This document shows, in pieces, positions 43,715 to 52,708 of a stretch of 64,000 nt of DNA. The notes below the pieces were generated by a model. That model was given only the letters and a program-made list of their open reading frames with translations, had not been told where the DNA came from and ran no database searches. Numbering within the stretch: the stretch's first letter is position 1; every line of letters starts with the position of its first letter. This DNA is from Saprospiraceae bacterium. GTDB taxonomy: Bacteria; Bacteroidota; Bacteroidia; Chitinophagales; Saprospiraceae. A program made the translations under genes and the position numbers. Where the stretch lies: positions 62,001-126,000 of the forward strand of contig JANQPA010000101.1 of NCBI GenBank assembly GCA_028285545.1, given 5' to 3'.

Positions 43715-44353
43715 TTACAAAAACGGATTGTGCTTTTTTTCGTGACCAATAGTCGTTTCCTCTCCATGGCCTGGATAGACCACGATATGATCACCTAGGG
43801 GCAACAATTTTTCCTTGATGCTGTTAATCAGGGTGGCATGATCACCACCCGGCAGATCCGTTCTGCCTATACTTTCATGAAAGAGCACATCGCCAGCAAT
43901 GAGGTAATGATCTTCTTTGTTTAAAAATGAAAGACTGGCAGGGGAGTGGCCGGGAGTATAAATGGCATGTAAAACAGTATTCCCAAAGCGGATTTCGTCG
44001 CCTTCGTCCAAATATATTTTTGGTTCAGGAGATTCTTCGTAATTAGGGATACCATAAAGTTGGCAAACCTGGGGAACCATTTTTAATACAGGTAATTCTC
44101 CGGAATGGGTTTCCAGATCCAAATTATAGGTTTCCGCCACATATTGATTCCCAAAAACATGATCAATATGACAGTGTGTATTTATGAGTCTAACAGGCTT
44201 GAGTTCCAGTTCTCGAATTTGCTGGCTTAAGTGCCTTTTTTCTTCCTTGCTGTAACAGCCCGGATCAAAAATAATGCACTCTTTAGTTTCATCATAGACC
44301 AGGTAAGTGTTTTCCAAAAATGGATTATATGTTAGACAGACAACAATACTCAT
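43715..44353 (-). CDS. MBL-fold metallo-hydrolase
   Basis: A 212-residue protein of the glyoxalase II/YcbL kind. NTHCHIDHVFG is the HxHxDH zinc motif, TPGHSPASLSFL has the next His, and AGDVLFHESIGRTDLPGGDH and YPGHGEETTIG follow. Such proteins hydrolyse thioesters such as S-lactoylglutathione, or related substrates. No signal peptide is seen, so it acts in the cytosol. The exact substrate is uncertain. Confidence 0.92.
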   Translation of the reverse strand: MSIVVCLTYNPFLENTYLVYDETKECIIFDPGCYSKEEKRHLSQQIRELELKPVRLINTHCHIDHVFGNQYVAETYNLDLETHSGELPVLKMVPQVCQLYGIPNYEESPEPKIYLDEGDEIRFGNTVLHAIYTPGHSPASLSFLNKEDHYLIAGDVLFHESIGRTDLPGGDHATLINSIKEKLLPLGDHIVVYPGHGEETTIGHEKKHNPFL

Positions 44354-44487
44354 GCTTTTGATTTTATTTCGTTGTTAATATGTGCAATTTGTATTAACTT
44401 ACTTCATGCTCAAGGCAAATTTATTACAGATCTCCAGTACATGGGAAATACTATTCCGAGTAAGTTAATGCTGCAAAAATAAATTTT

Positions 44488-47400
44488 ATGCGTCAATACA
44501 TCTACGCTTTCCTCTTCTTATTCGTGTTTACAAGCGTAACAGGACAAAATAATCAGGTTAGGTTTGGGAAAAACAGGGTTCAATATAATGATGATTTTGC
44601 TGAGTGGTCCCAGTATGAAAGTGACAACTTCATTACCTATTGGTACGGCCAGGCCAGGAATGTAGGTCAGGCAGTAGTGCAGATAGCTGAATATGATTTC
44701 GAAGAAATCCAATCCATTCTGGAACATCGCATTAATGAAAAGATCGAAATCATTGTATATGCAGATATTACTGATCTAAAACAAAGTAATATTGGAGTTG
44801 AAGAGACTTTTGTAAATACGGGTGGCCAAACAAAGATTGTAGGTAATAAGGTATTCGTTTATTTTGATGGTAACCATGACAATCTGCGTCGGCAGGTTCG
44901 GGAAGGAATTGCATCTGTATACCTGGACGCCATGCTTTTTGGTTCTAATTTACAAGAGATTGTTCAAAATGCCCTGATGATGAATCTTCCAGATTGGTTT
45001 AAAGAAGGGTTTATTTCTTATGTAGGTACGGATTGGAATACGGAATTAGACAATCGACTCAGAGATATTATTTTAAGTGAGGAATATGATAGTTTTGAAA
45101 AGTTTGCTGATGAAAACCCTAAGTTAGCGGGACACTCCCTCTGGCATTTTTTAGCTGTAAACTTTGGCAATGCAACCATATCCAATTTATTATACCTCAC
45201 CAGAATCAACAGGTCAATTGAAAGTAGTTTTCTTTATGTTTTGGGGAATTCATATGACTACATCCTAAACAATTGGTCCACCTACTACACCTCCAGATAT
45301 AATGATGAAATCAGTACCAAAGAAAATGCTCAAGGCCAGGAAGTCTCTGTTAAGAACAAAAGAAATCTTCCAATTACTCAATTAAAGCTAAGTCCTGATG
45401 GTAGCCGTGTTGCTTATGTGATGAATGAAATTGGTAAGTATAAAATATTCATCCATAATTTTGGTACTGGAAAAACCACCAAGATTTTTAAAGATGGTTT
45501 TAGAAACCCTTTTCAGGCCACCGATTACACCTATCCTATTCTCGCTTGGAATCCCAATAATATAGATCTTGCCATATTGTATGAACGCAGGGATCAACCC
45601 AAATTGATGATTTATAATACGAGCACCAAAAAGGAGACAACCGAGGATTTTGGTCCCCAATTCCAACGAGTCTTCGACATGGATTTCATGGACCCACAAA
45701 ATTTGGTGATCTCTGCTGCACAAAGCGGTTATTCTGATATTTTTATTTATTTCCTCCGGAATCGTTCTTTCCAAAGAATAACAACTGATTTTTTTGACGA
45801 TCTCGATGTGGCTTTTGTGGAAATTGAAGGACGTAAAGGCATTATTTTTTCTTCTAATCGCCAGGATAGCCTGCTCCGTCCTATGCGGATGGATACCATT
45901 TTGCCAATAGGCACTTTTGATCTTTTTTATTATGACTTAGAAGCCCGCAGTAATGAGTTGGTAAGGATAACACATACTCCTTTTGCCAATGAACGCCAGC
46001 CGGTAGCTATTGATGACAAATATTTTGGATATCTCAGCGATGAGAATGGAATTTTCAATAATCAGGTAGGACATCTTGAAGAATATATCCATCATTATAA
46101 TCAAAGAATTTTGATGGATGATGGAACGGAAATTGTACTGCATGCTGATTCAAGCCTGAGCAAACTTGACTCTACCCTTATTGATACCATTACCATTGAG
46201 CCAGTCATTAAAGAAAGAGCCATTATTCACGCAAATACTGACTATACCAGCAATATTATCAGCCATCATACTGCACCAAAAGTAAACAGAAAGGTGGAGA
46301 TGTTTTTAAATTATGGTCAACACAAAATCATTCAACGCCCTATTGAGCATGAAAAGGTAGTGCTACCCCTACCTTCTTCTTTTAGAAAGAGCAGGCTAAA
46401 TTATTTCCCCTATAAAATTCCTCGCCAGGATTCTATTGCCAGGTTATCCGAAAAAACGGATTCTTTGCGCAATATCATTCGTCAGGACTCTATCAGAGAT
46501 ACACAAATTGAAGAAGTTCCAGCGTCTGAAGATACAGTACAATATTTCTTTCAGGTCATTTTCCAAAAAGATGATGATATCGTAGAAACTGATAGTACCA
46601 ATGTAAACGCTGAGGAAGTAGCCACTATTCCCAATCAGGCAAAAAAAGAAGATGAAGAAGTCTTTGGTTTTTTCCAGGACATCAATTCTGAAATTATTCC
46701 CAGATATGAAGAACATGATGTGTATAGGTTTAGGCCCGCTCGGATCTCTCCTTACCGTCTTAAATTCAGAACGGATTATGTAGTAACTCAATTGGATAAT
46801 AGTCTCTTATTTGAAGGACTTGAAAGTTATACTGCTAACCAGCAGGAAATATTCAGCTATCCTCCTCCAGGAATACTTTTAAAAGCTAACTTTAAAGATC
46901 TTTTCGAAGATTATGAATTTGAAGGTGGTGTACGTATACCAACTACATTTAATGGCACTGAGTATTTTGTAGTATTTAATAATAAGAAAAAGCGCCTGGA
47001 TCACACTATTGCCATTTATAGGAAAAATCAACGCCTTTCGGAAAGGAGCCGGTCCATTATCCCAAATGTTCCTAACAAAAGGGATGTCAACATTCTTTTA
47101 GGGCAATACAGTATCAGGTATCCTTTTGATATTTTTACCAGCGTAAGAGCTACTGCTACCCTGCGACGTGATCGGGTTACTCAACTTGCTTCTGATCTTC
47201 CGACCTATGATACACCCACGGAAAGTGTTCAGCGTGTGGGTCTCAAATTGGAATATATCTTCGATAACACATTGGATGTTTCCTTAAATATAAAAAATGG
47301 AACTCGTTACAAAATCTATGCAGAAGCCTATAAAAAGTTTGACCTTCAGGTTGTAAATGGCTTATCACTCGATTTTGATGAGGGACAAATGTTGATTCTT

Positions 47401-47991
47401 GGTGTAGATTTTCGTCACTATCAGCGCATCTTAAAGCATTCTGTATGGGCAACTCGAGGTGCAGCGGCTACCTCTTTTGGAAATGAAAAAATGTTATTCT
47501 TCCTTGGAGGAGTTGAAAATTGGCTGTTTTCTACTGAAAATGATAAAATACCTTATCCTACAAGTGGAGATTTTGCCTTTAAAGCACTTGCTGCAAATAT
47601 GCGAGGTTTTGATCTCAATATTCGTAATGGTAACTCTTATGCCTTGATCAATACAGAGCTAAGAATCCCCATGTTTCAATATGTATTTAAGAGATTGCGT
47701 TCTTCTCTCTTAAGAAATTTCCAAGTTGTTGGCTTCTTTGATGTTGGTACCGCCTGGCAGGGAAAATCTCCATTTGATGATGACAATCCATTAAATACCG
47801 ATACCATAGAAACCAATGATTTTGTATCGATCAAAGTCAATTTTTTCCGAGACCCAATTGTTATGGGTTACGGTGCCGGCATCAGGACCATGTTGTTTGG
47901 TTATTTTGTAAGACTTGATTATGCCTGGGGAATTGAAACCAAGGTTGTTCAGGATCCGAAACTTTATATCTCAATTGGAACAGACTTCTAA
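44488..47991 (+). CDS. Large surface protein: pseudo-peptidase, beta-propeller, outer-membrane barrel
   Basis: An 1167-residue protein with a signal peptide (QYIYAFLFLFVFTSVTGQ). Residues about 30-260 look like the peptidase-MA fold: FITYWYGQ, IVYADITDL and LPDWFKEGFISYVGTDW (the WxxEG helix). However the HExxH position reads REGIA (138-142), so both His are lost. Residues about 290-540 are TolB-like propeller repeats (LSPDGSRVAYVMNEIGKYKIFI). A disordered region around 640-720 is followed by a C-terminal beta-barrel (about 780-1167) ending YISIGTDF with an aromatic last residue. It looks like an outer-membrane protein with a periplasmic or surface non-catalytic head. Function unknown. Confidence 0.75.
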   Translation: MRQYIYAFLFLFVFTSVTGQNNQVRFGKNRVQYNDDFAEWSQYESDNFITYWYGQARNVGQAVVQIAEYDFEEIQSILEHRINEKIEIIVYADITDLKQSNIGVEETFVNTGGQTKIVGNKVFVYFDGNHDNLRRQVREGIASVYLDAMLFGSNLQEIVQNALMMNLPDWFKEGFISYVGTDWNTELDNRLRDIILSEEYDSFEKFADENPKLAGHSLWHFLAVNFGNATISNLLYLTRINRSIESSFLYVLGNSYDYILNNWSTYYTSRYNDEISTKENAQGQEVSVKNKRNLPITQLKLSPDGSRVAYVMNEIGKYKIFIHNFGTGKTTKIFKDGFRNPFQATDYTYPILAWNPNNIDLAILYERRDQPKLMIYNTSTKKETTEDFGPQFQRVFDMDFMDPQNLVISAAQSGYSDIFIYFLRNRSFQRITTDFFDDLDVAFVEIEGRKGIIFSSNRQDSLLRPMRMDTILPIGTFDLFYYDLEARSNELVRITHTPFANERQPVAIDDKYFGYLSDENGIFNNQVGHLEEYIHHYNQRILMDDGTEIVLHADSSLSKLDSTLIDTITIEPVIKERAIIHANTDYTSNIISHHTAPKVNRKVEMFLNYGQHKIIQRPIEHEKVVLPLPSSFRKSRLNYFPYKIPRQDSIARLSEKTDSLRNIIRQDSIRDTQIEEVPASEDTVQYFFQVIFQKDDDIVETDSTNVNAEEVATIPNQAKKEDEEVFGFFQDINSEIIPRYEEHDVYRFRPARISPYRLKFRTDYVVTQLDNSLLFEGLESYTANQQEIFSYPPPGILLKANFKDLFEDYEFEGGVRIPTTFNGTEYFVVFNNKKKRLDHTIAIYRKNQRLSERSRSIIPNVPNKRDVNILLGQYSIRYPFDIFTSVRATATLRRDRVTQLASDLPTYDTPTESVQRVGLKLEYIFDNTLDVSLNIKNGTRYKIYAEAYKKFDLQVVNGLSLDFDEGQMLILGVDFRHYQRILKHSVWATRGAAATSFGNEKMLFFLGGVENWLFSTENDKIPYPTSGDFAFKALAANMRGFDLNIRNGNSYALINTELRIPMFQYVFKRLRSSLLRNFQVVGFFDVGTAWQGKSPFDDDNPLNTDTIETNDFVSIKVNFFRDPIVMGYGAGIRTMLFGYFVRLDYAWGIETKVVQDPKLYISIGTDF

Positions 47992-47997
47992 TCATTC

Positions 47998-48034
47998 TTA
48001 AAGAGGCTTTCGGCAGTGCCGAAAGCCTCTTTAA
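47998..48034. terminator. Bidirectional terminator
   Basis: TTAAAGAGGCTTTCGGC pairs with GCCGAAAGCCTCTTTAA around an AGT loop, between the converging large surface-protein gene and prfA. Confidence 0.85.
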
Positions 48035-48039
48035 AACTC

Positions 48040-49107
48040 TTACTCTTCTCCTGCCTTCATTTTTTCAGCATTTTCTGCCACTTGTAGTGCCTCGATGATG
48101 CCTTCCAAATCTCCTTCAACAATTTTATCTAAATTATAAAGGGTAAGATTAATACGATGATCAGTCACTCGATTTTGAGGGTAATTATAGGTACGTATTT
48201 TATCCGACCGATCGCCGCTCCCTACTAAAGATCTTCTCTTGGCTGCCTGCTCAGAGTCGTGTTGTTCCTTCTGTACATCATAGATTTTCTGGTAGAGTCT
48301 TTGAAGAGCTATTTCTCGATTCTTAATTTGGGAACGACCATCTGTACTTTCTGCAACTATCCCGGTAGGGAGGTGGGTAAATCGCACTCCCGATTCTGTT
48401 TTGTTGACGTGCTGACCTCCAGCTCCACTGGAACGAAAAGTATCCACTTTTAGGTCCGCCTTATTAATATCAACATCTTCCATTTCCAGTTTTGGAATAA
48501 CGGCAACGGTGGCTGCAGAGGTATGCACCCTACCTTGGGACTCCGTCTTGGGAACTCGTTGAACACGATGAGCCCCGGATTCAAATTTGAGCTTACCATA
48601 TACCTCTTCTCCTGAAATCTCCAAGACCAATTTACTATAGCCGCCAACTGTTCCTTCATTGGCGTCAATTACTTCTACCTTCCAGTTTTTTGATTCAAAG
48701 TATTTGGTATACATTCTGTAAAGGTCACCCGCAAAAATGCTGGCCTCATCGCCACCAGTACCGGAGCGTATTTCAAAAATTACATCTTTTGAATCTTCGG
48801 GATCTTTAGGAATGAGTAAAACTTTTATTCTTTCCTCAAATGCCTCTCTTTGAGGTTTCAATTCATCCAATTCCAAAGAAGCCATTTCTTTCATATCGGG
48901 ATCAGAATCTTTCAACATCTCCTCGGCCGTTTCTATATTTCCTAATAGCTCCCTATACTCCTTATATACTTCTACAATTTCTTTGAGGTCCTTGTATTCT
49001 TTACTTACTTTCTTATAGCGCCCCATATCAGAAATTACTTCCGGATCAGACATTTGTTCTTCCAAATAATAAAATCGATCCTGTATCGCTTCGAGTTTGT
49101 CAATCAT
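48040..49107 (-). CDS. prfA: Peptide chain release factor 1
   Basis: A 355-residue RF1 from the ATG at 49107. The frame reaches 49143, but the promoter box at 49132-49139 and the family both favour the inner start (MIDKLEAIQ). The GGQ loop is SSGAGGQHVNKTESGVR, preceded by the codon-recognition domain (PKTESQGRVHTSAATVAV, with the PxT-type tripeptide region). It releases peptides at UAA and UAG. No prmC methyltransferase gene is adjacent. Confidence 0.96.
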   Translation of the reverse strand: MIDKLEAIQDRFYYLEEQMSDPEVISDMGRYKKVSKEYKDLKEIVEVYKEYRELLGNIETAEEMLKDSDPDMKEMASLELDELKPQREAFEERIKVLLIPKDPEDSKDVIFEIRSGTGGDEASIFAGDLYRMYTKYFESKNWKVEVIDANEGTVGGYSKLVLEISGEEVYGKLKFESGAHRVQRVPKTESQGRVHTSAATVAVIPKLEMEDVDINKADLKVDTFRSSGAGGQHVNKTESGVRFTHLPTGIVAESTDGRSQIKNREIALQRLYQKIYDVQKEQHDSEQAAKRRSLVGSGDRSDKIRTYNYPQNRVTDHRINLTLYNLDKIVEGDLEGIIEALQVAENAEKMKAGEE

Positions 49108-49131
49108 CCTATAAATATTTAAATCAGAGCA

Positions 49132-49164
49132 CAAAAATAGCATTTATTCGAAAAGAGTTTCAAA
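49132..49164 (-). promoter_or_regulatory. prfA promoter
   Basis: On the minus strand TTTG (49164-49161), 21-base spacer, TATTTTTG (49139-49132). This good Bacteroidota match sits 25 bases before the ATG at 49107 and decides the start. Confidence 0.75.
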
Positions 49165-49270
49165 GGATTATATAAAAACCGTAGCATAAAAGGTGAATCA
49201 AGCTTTTGAAACTTCAACTCTTATTCTCTTTCCGCCTTTTACTTAACTTTGAGTCTTAAAAAAAGATTCC

Positions 49271-49957
49271 ATGCCATTAATATTGAATATAGAAACGGCT
49301 ACCGATGTTTGTTCCATTGCTTTATCTAAAGGCGAAAAGATTTTATCTCTTCAAGAAAGCCCGGAAGGCTATCAGCATGCTTCTCAAATTACCCTTCTTA
49401 TTGAAAAATGTATGAAACAGGCTGGCCAGGTCCTTTCAGACCTGGATGCAGTTGCCCTAAGTACTGGCCCGGGATCTTATACGGCTCTTAGAGTAGGAAC
49501 AAGTACAGCTAAAGGAATATGTTATGCCCTGAATAAGCCTCTCATTACAGTAGATACTTTACAGTCTTTGGCTTTTGCCTCATCCAGTGAATTAGTTTTG
49601 GAAAATTTACTCCTTTGCCCAATGATAGATGCCAGAAGGATGGAGGTTTACACCGCCCTTTTTAACAGTCAGGTACAATTTGAACATCCGGTCCAGGCTC
49701 TGATTGTCGAGGCCGATAGTTTTGCTTATTATTTTGATCAAAATATTCCCATTCTTTTTTCTGGTAATGGGGCTGAAAAAATTAAGGCCTTAATTAAGGA
49801 TGATTTGGCTTATTTTTCCAGTAAAATTTGCACTGCTGAAAACCTCTTTTTATTGGCCCTTAACAAATTCAAAAAAAACGAATTTGAGAGCCTTTCCAGC
49901 TACACTCCGAACTACTTTAAGGCACCAAATATTACAACACCTAGAAAAATTTTATAA
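49271..49957 (+). CDS. tsaB: tRNA threonylcarbamoyladenosine biosynthesis protein TsaB
   Basis: A 228-residue protein of the ASKHA fold. It begins LILNIETATDVCSIALSKG and contains QITLLIEKCMKQAG, DAVALSTGPGSYTALRVGTSTAKGICYAL and MIDARRMEVYTALF, all typical of TsaB. It scaffolds TsaD and TsaE for t6A37 formation in ANN-decoding tRNAs. A promoter-like TAACTTTG at 49244-49251 lies just upstream. Confidence 0.94.
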   Translation: MPLILNIETATDVCSIALSKGEKILSLQESPEGYQHASQITLLIEKCMKQAGQVLSDLDAVALSTGPGSYTALRVGTSTAKGICYALNKPLITVDTLQSLAFASSSELVLENLLLCPMIDARRMEVYTALFNSQVQFEHPVQALIVEADSFAYYFDQNIPILFSGNGAEKIKALIKDDLAYFSSKICTAENLFLLALNKFKKNEFESLSSYTPNYFKAPNITTPRKIL

Positions 49958-50000
49958 TATCGGACAGTTTAAAATATTTCAAATTTGAGATTTTTTTTTG

Positions 50001-50008
50001 TACTTTTG
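50001..50008 (+). promoter_or_regulatory. Bacteroidota -7 box before the first ArsR-type gene
   Basis: TACTTTTG followed by C matches TAnnTTTG. It gives a leader of roughly 100 bases. No TTTG at the right distance upstream. Confidence 0.45.
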
Positions 50009-50115
50009 CCTATATACCAATCGCTTTGTAGTTAAAGATTTCTACATATAATCTTTTTTGGTACAGTATTTGATTTATATTAGAAAAAATTTAACTACAT
50101 TAAAAGAACATTTTT

Positions 50116-50454
50116 ATGAGAAAGCAAAAAAACGAAACAGTAACCTTGAAGAAGGGAGAAGGTGAGATATATCTGGACTATGCAGAGTTGAGAAAGGCTG
50201 TTCTGGTACTTAGAGCTGTTAATCACAAACTTCGCCAGAGAATCATTGATCTTCTTGAAGAAAATGATAGTATGACGGTCACCGACATCTACATTAAACT
50301 TCGTCTTGAGCAATCTGTTGCTTCTCAGCATCTGGCCATTTTAAGAAGAGCCGGAGTTGTAGACACGGAAAGACAAGGAAAGTTTATTAATTACTCTCTA
50401 AACAAAGACCGCCTGGCTCAAATTTCTCGCCTGGTAGAAGAATTAACTGCCTAA
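50116..50454 (+). CDS. ArsR-family winged-helix regulator (first of pair)
   Basis: A 112-residue protein. The winged helix (about 40-100) reads LRQRIIDLLEENDSMTVTDIYIKLRLEQSVASQHLAILRRAGVVDTERQGKFINYSL. No Cys is present, so it is not a Cys-ligated metal sensor. It is likely a dimeric DNA-binding repressor with an unknown signal. It is the closest-looking relative of the next gene, a tandem duplicate 165 bases away. No arsenic or metal genes are nearby. Confidence 0.88.
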   Translation: MRKQKNETVTLKKGEGEIYLDYAELRKAVLVLRAVNHKLRQRIIDLLEENDSMTVTDIYIKLRLEQSVASQHLAILRRAGVVDTERQGKFINYSLNKDRLAQISRLVEELTA

Positions 50455-50508
50455 AAGAAGAATATTTCAGACATCGGTACTTTGCGTTTTCTTGGTTTAA
50501 TTGAACAG

Positions 50509-50542
50509 AAAATGCTGTAAATCAATAAGATTCACAGCATTT
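50509..50542 (+). terminator. Terminator-like hairpin after the first ArsR-type gene
   Basis: AAATGCTGTAAATC pairs with GATTCACAGCATTT (one mismatch) around AATAA, and a T-run follows. It would separate the two ArsR-type genes into two transcription units, and a TATTTG-like box follows at about 50580-50586. Confidence 0.65.
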
Positions 50543-50619
50543 TTTTATTTATAATTTTGAAAAAATAAATAAAAAACGCATATTTGCTTTGTATTGGTTA
50601 TCAAAAAAATTATACATCT

Positions 50620-50934
50620 ATGAGAAGCGCTAATAAAGTTAGCATTAACAACGAGAAGCTACAAGTCTCCTCTGAAATTCTTCGAGCATTAGCTCATCCA
50701 CTACGCATGAAAATTCTGGAATTTATTGACCAGAGTGACACGATCAATGTAAATAAGATTTATAATACCCTGAAACTAGAGCAATCTATTACTTCCCAGC
50801 ATCTGAGGATTTTGCGTTTGGCCGGATTAGTCGACACAGAACGTGATGGCAAATTCATCCACTACAGCATTGACTATAACAAGATAGCTAACACTGTAGA
50901 AGCAATCAATCATTTCCTAGAAGAGGATGAATAA
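50620..50934 (+). CDS. ArsR-family winged-helix regulator (second of pair)
   Basis: A 104-residue protein from the ATG at 50620. The frame reaches 50584, which has poor start context. Winged helix: LRALAHPLRMKILEFIDQSDTINVNKIYNTLKLEQSITSQHLRILRLAGLVDTERDGKFIHYSI. It shares LEQS(V/I)(A/T)SQHL.ILR.AG.VDTER.GKFI.YS with the first gene, so the two are paralogues. It has no Cys. Targets are unknown. The short hairpin at 50950-50994 closes the unit. Confidence 0.88.
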   Translation: MRSANKVSINNEKLQVSSEILRALAHPLRMKILEFIDQSDTINVNKIYNTLKLEQSITSQHLRILRLAGLVDTERDGKFIHYSIDYNKIANTVEAINHFLEEDE

Positions 50935-50949
50935 ATAGGTAAGTAATAT

Positions 50950-50994
50950 TAAAAAAAAGAGTCTTTTTGAGTGTTCAGAAAGGCTCTTTTTTTA
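50950..50994. terminator. Terminator between the second ArsR-type gene and lspA
   Basis: An A-run plus GAGTCTTT pairs with AAAGGCTC plus a T-run around a short loop. The genes converge here, so it can serve both. Confidence 0.65.
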
Positions 50995-51690
50995 TTCTTC
51001 TTCATCATGGGTTTCAGTCGTTTCTTCAACTTTTTCTTCCAAATTTTCCTGCCCTTCATTTTTATTTTCAGAAGCGCTTTGTAAAAAAAACTTACGCTGA
51101 AAAGTCAGAATGTTTAGCACCCCTACAGTAATGGATACATCTGCAATATTAAATACTGGCTTAAAAAACATAAAGTGCCTTCCGCCCCATATGGGGAACC
51201 AATCGGGGAGATATCCACTCCAAATTCTAAAATAAAACATATCCACCACATTGCCATGAAGGAATCGTTCATAACCTCCTCCGGCGGGGAATAATTCCGC
51301 AACACCACTGTGATATGTTGAGGCTGAAAAAATTAAGCCATAAAAAGCACTATCAATAATATTTCCAAGGGCACCTGCAAGGATAAGGGCAAAACTCGCC
51401 AGTACGCCCCAGGTGGCTTTATTTCGAGCTAAAAAGCGGATGTAATACACCAAAAAACCAACGGCAAGTATTCGAAACAAGCTAAGCGCCAATTTCCCCA
51501 TATCATCATTGCTTAACTTATACCCAAAGGCCATTCCTGGATTTTCAACAAAATGGATTAAAGCCCAATCCAAGCCCAGGATTTTGATCTCATCTCCCAA
51601 GCCCATATGTGTTTTTACCCAGATCTTCAGACTCTGATCCAGAAGCAGGACAAAAATTACCAGCAAACTAACTTTCGTGATCTTTTTCAA
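50992..51690 (-). CDS. lspA: Lipoprotein signal peptidase II
   Basis: A 232-residue inner-membrane protease with four helices. The catalytic Asp pair is in LGNIIDSAFYG and FNIADVSITVG. A loop insertion (about 125-185, with GNVVDMFYF) is usual in Bacteroidota. The last 30 residues are an acidic tail (ENKNEGQENLEEKVEETTETHDEEE) not found in E. coli LspA. It cleaves before the lipid-modified Cys of prolipoproteins, of which several are encoded here. It shares the strand of the DksA-like gene. Confidence 0.95.
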   Translation of the reverse strand: MKKITKVSLLVIFVLLLDQSLKIWVKTHMGLGDEIKILGLDWALIHFVENPGMAFGYKLSNDDMGKLALSLFRILAVGFLVYYIRFLARNKATWGVLASFALILAGALGNIIDSAFYGLIFSASTYHSGVAELFPAGGGYERFLHGNVVDMFYFRIWSGYLPDWFPIWGGRHFMFFKPVFNIADVSITVGVLNILTFQRKFFLQSASENKNEGQENLEEKVEETTETHDEEE

Positions 51691-51820
51691 TAAGCTATGG
51701 CTTTTAAACTTGTTTAATAAACTTGCATCGATAAATTTAGAATTTTTTGGTAGAACAGAGAAACGAACTATTAGTTGAGCAATGGATTTATTTCTTTAAA
51801 AAATAGAGGTAAGTAAAATT

Positions 51821-51856
51821 GAAATAGATTGTATTTGATTAAATACAATCTATTTC
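51821..51856. terminator. Hairpin terminator in the lspA-dksA gap
   Basis: A perfect 16-bp stem GAAATAGATTGTATTT with its complement around a GATT loop. It lies downstream of the DksA-like gene on the minus strand. The 297-base gap otherwise holds only repeat-like words such as CGCCTCTGGCG and GTGTCTCAT. Confidence 0.6.
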
Positions 51857-51987
51857 TTCCGCCTCTGGCGGGTACTTCATGAGCCACCGGCGAATTATTT
51901 CTCCTTTAATTCTTTAATTTTCTAGCGAACCACTTGGGTTTTGTCCTTCGAATTTCGAGGTGTCTCATGTTATACTATTTTACTGAC

Positions 51988-52368
51988 TTATTTCTTGCTG
52001 CGCTTTTGCTTAGCCTCGATACTAAGGGTTGCATGAGGTACCGCTCTCAGTCTTTCTTTTGAGATGAGCTGGCCAGTGACTCGACATACACCGTATACTT
52101 TGTTTTGAATTCTGATTAAGGCGTTCTCCAGGTGTTGTATTAATTTCTGCTGCCTGGCAGCGAGACTTGTCATCCGCTCATTTTCTGCCGTTCCTATCCC
52201 ATCGTCTAAGCCTTTTATTTTGGCATCTGAATTATCAGCCATTTCAGAAAGCTGATTCCGATAAAAATCAAGCTGGGCTTTTGCTCTTCCTAATTTTTTC
52301 TCAATGATCTGCCTAAACTCCTCCAGCTCTTCATCGCTGTAACGGGTTTTTTCTGCTTTTTGATCCAT
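51988..52368 (-). CDS. DksA/TraR family protein without the zinc Cys set
   Basis: A 126-residue protein: a coiled coil of two helices (about 12-90), then the domain YGVCRVTGQLISKERLRAVPHATLSIE. In DksA four Cys bind zinc. Here only C95 remains, with T98 and S116 at other ligand positions, so no classic zinc finger forms. The acidic tip of the coiled coil is weak. It probably binds RNA polymerase in a DksA-like way, or has become a structural relative. It lies next to lspA, an order seen in other Bacteroidota. Confidence 0.88.
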   Translation of the reverse strand: MDQKAEKTRYSDEELEEFRQIIEKKLGRAKAQLDFYRNQLSEMADNSDAKIKGLDDGIGTAENERMTSLAARQQKLIQHLENALIRIQNKVYGVCRVTGQLISKERLRAVPHATLSIEAKQKRSKK

Positions 52369-52500
52369 GATTTCTATTTATTTGCGATATTAATTTTACT
52401 CAATGTATGTTTGTTAAAACTTTGGTCAAAAAACCAAAAATGCCCTTTAAGTAAAGGCATAACTACATGATTTTTCCTCTTTCCTTAGTCTTTCCAGCTG

Positions 52501-52508
52501 CAAAAATA
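52501..52508 (-). promoter_or_regulatory. Promoter-like TATTTTTG box before the DksA-like gene
   Basis: Minus strand TATTTTTG followed by C, about 130 bases before the DksA-like gene start. The 340-base gap 52369-52708 shows no gene, and a small TGCC/GGCA hairpin is near 52441-52460. Confidence 0.35.
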
Positions 52509-52708
52509 ATAATAATTACCCCTTCTCCTATTATTAGGATTATTTTAAAGTTTGATCTTTTTCCAGTTGGTAAAATTATATTTTACAAAAAGACTGGTTA
52601 AAATTAAACGCCATCGAAGTAAATTTAGTTTGGTTATCCTTAAATACAAGAGGCCTTAGATTTTGATCCAAGGCCCCTCAGGTGCAATTGAATTATCAGA
52701 ATATCAGC

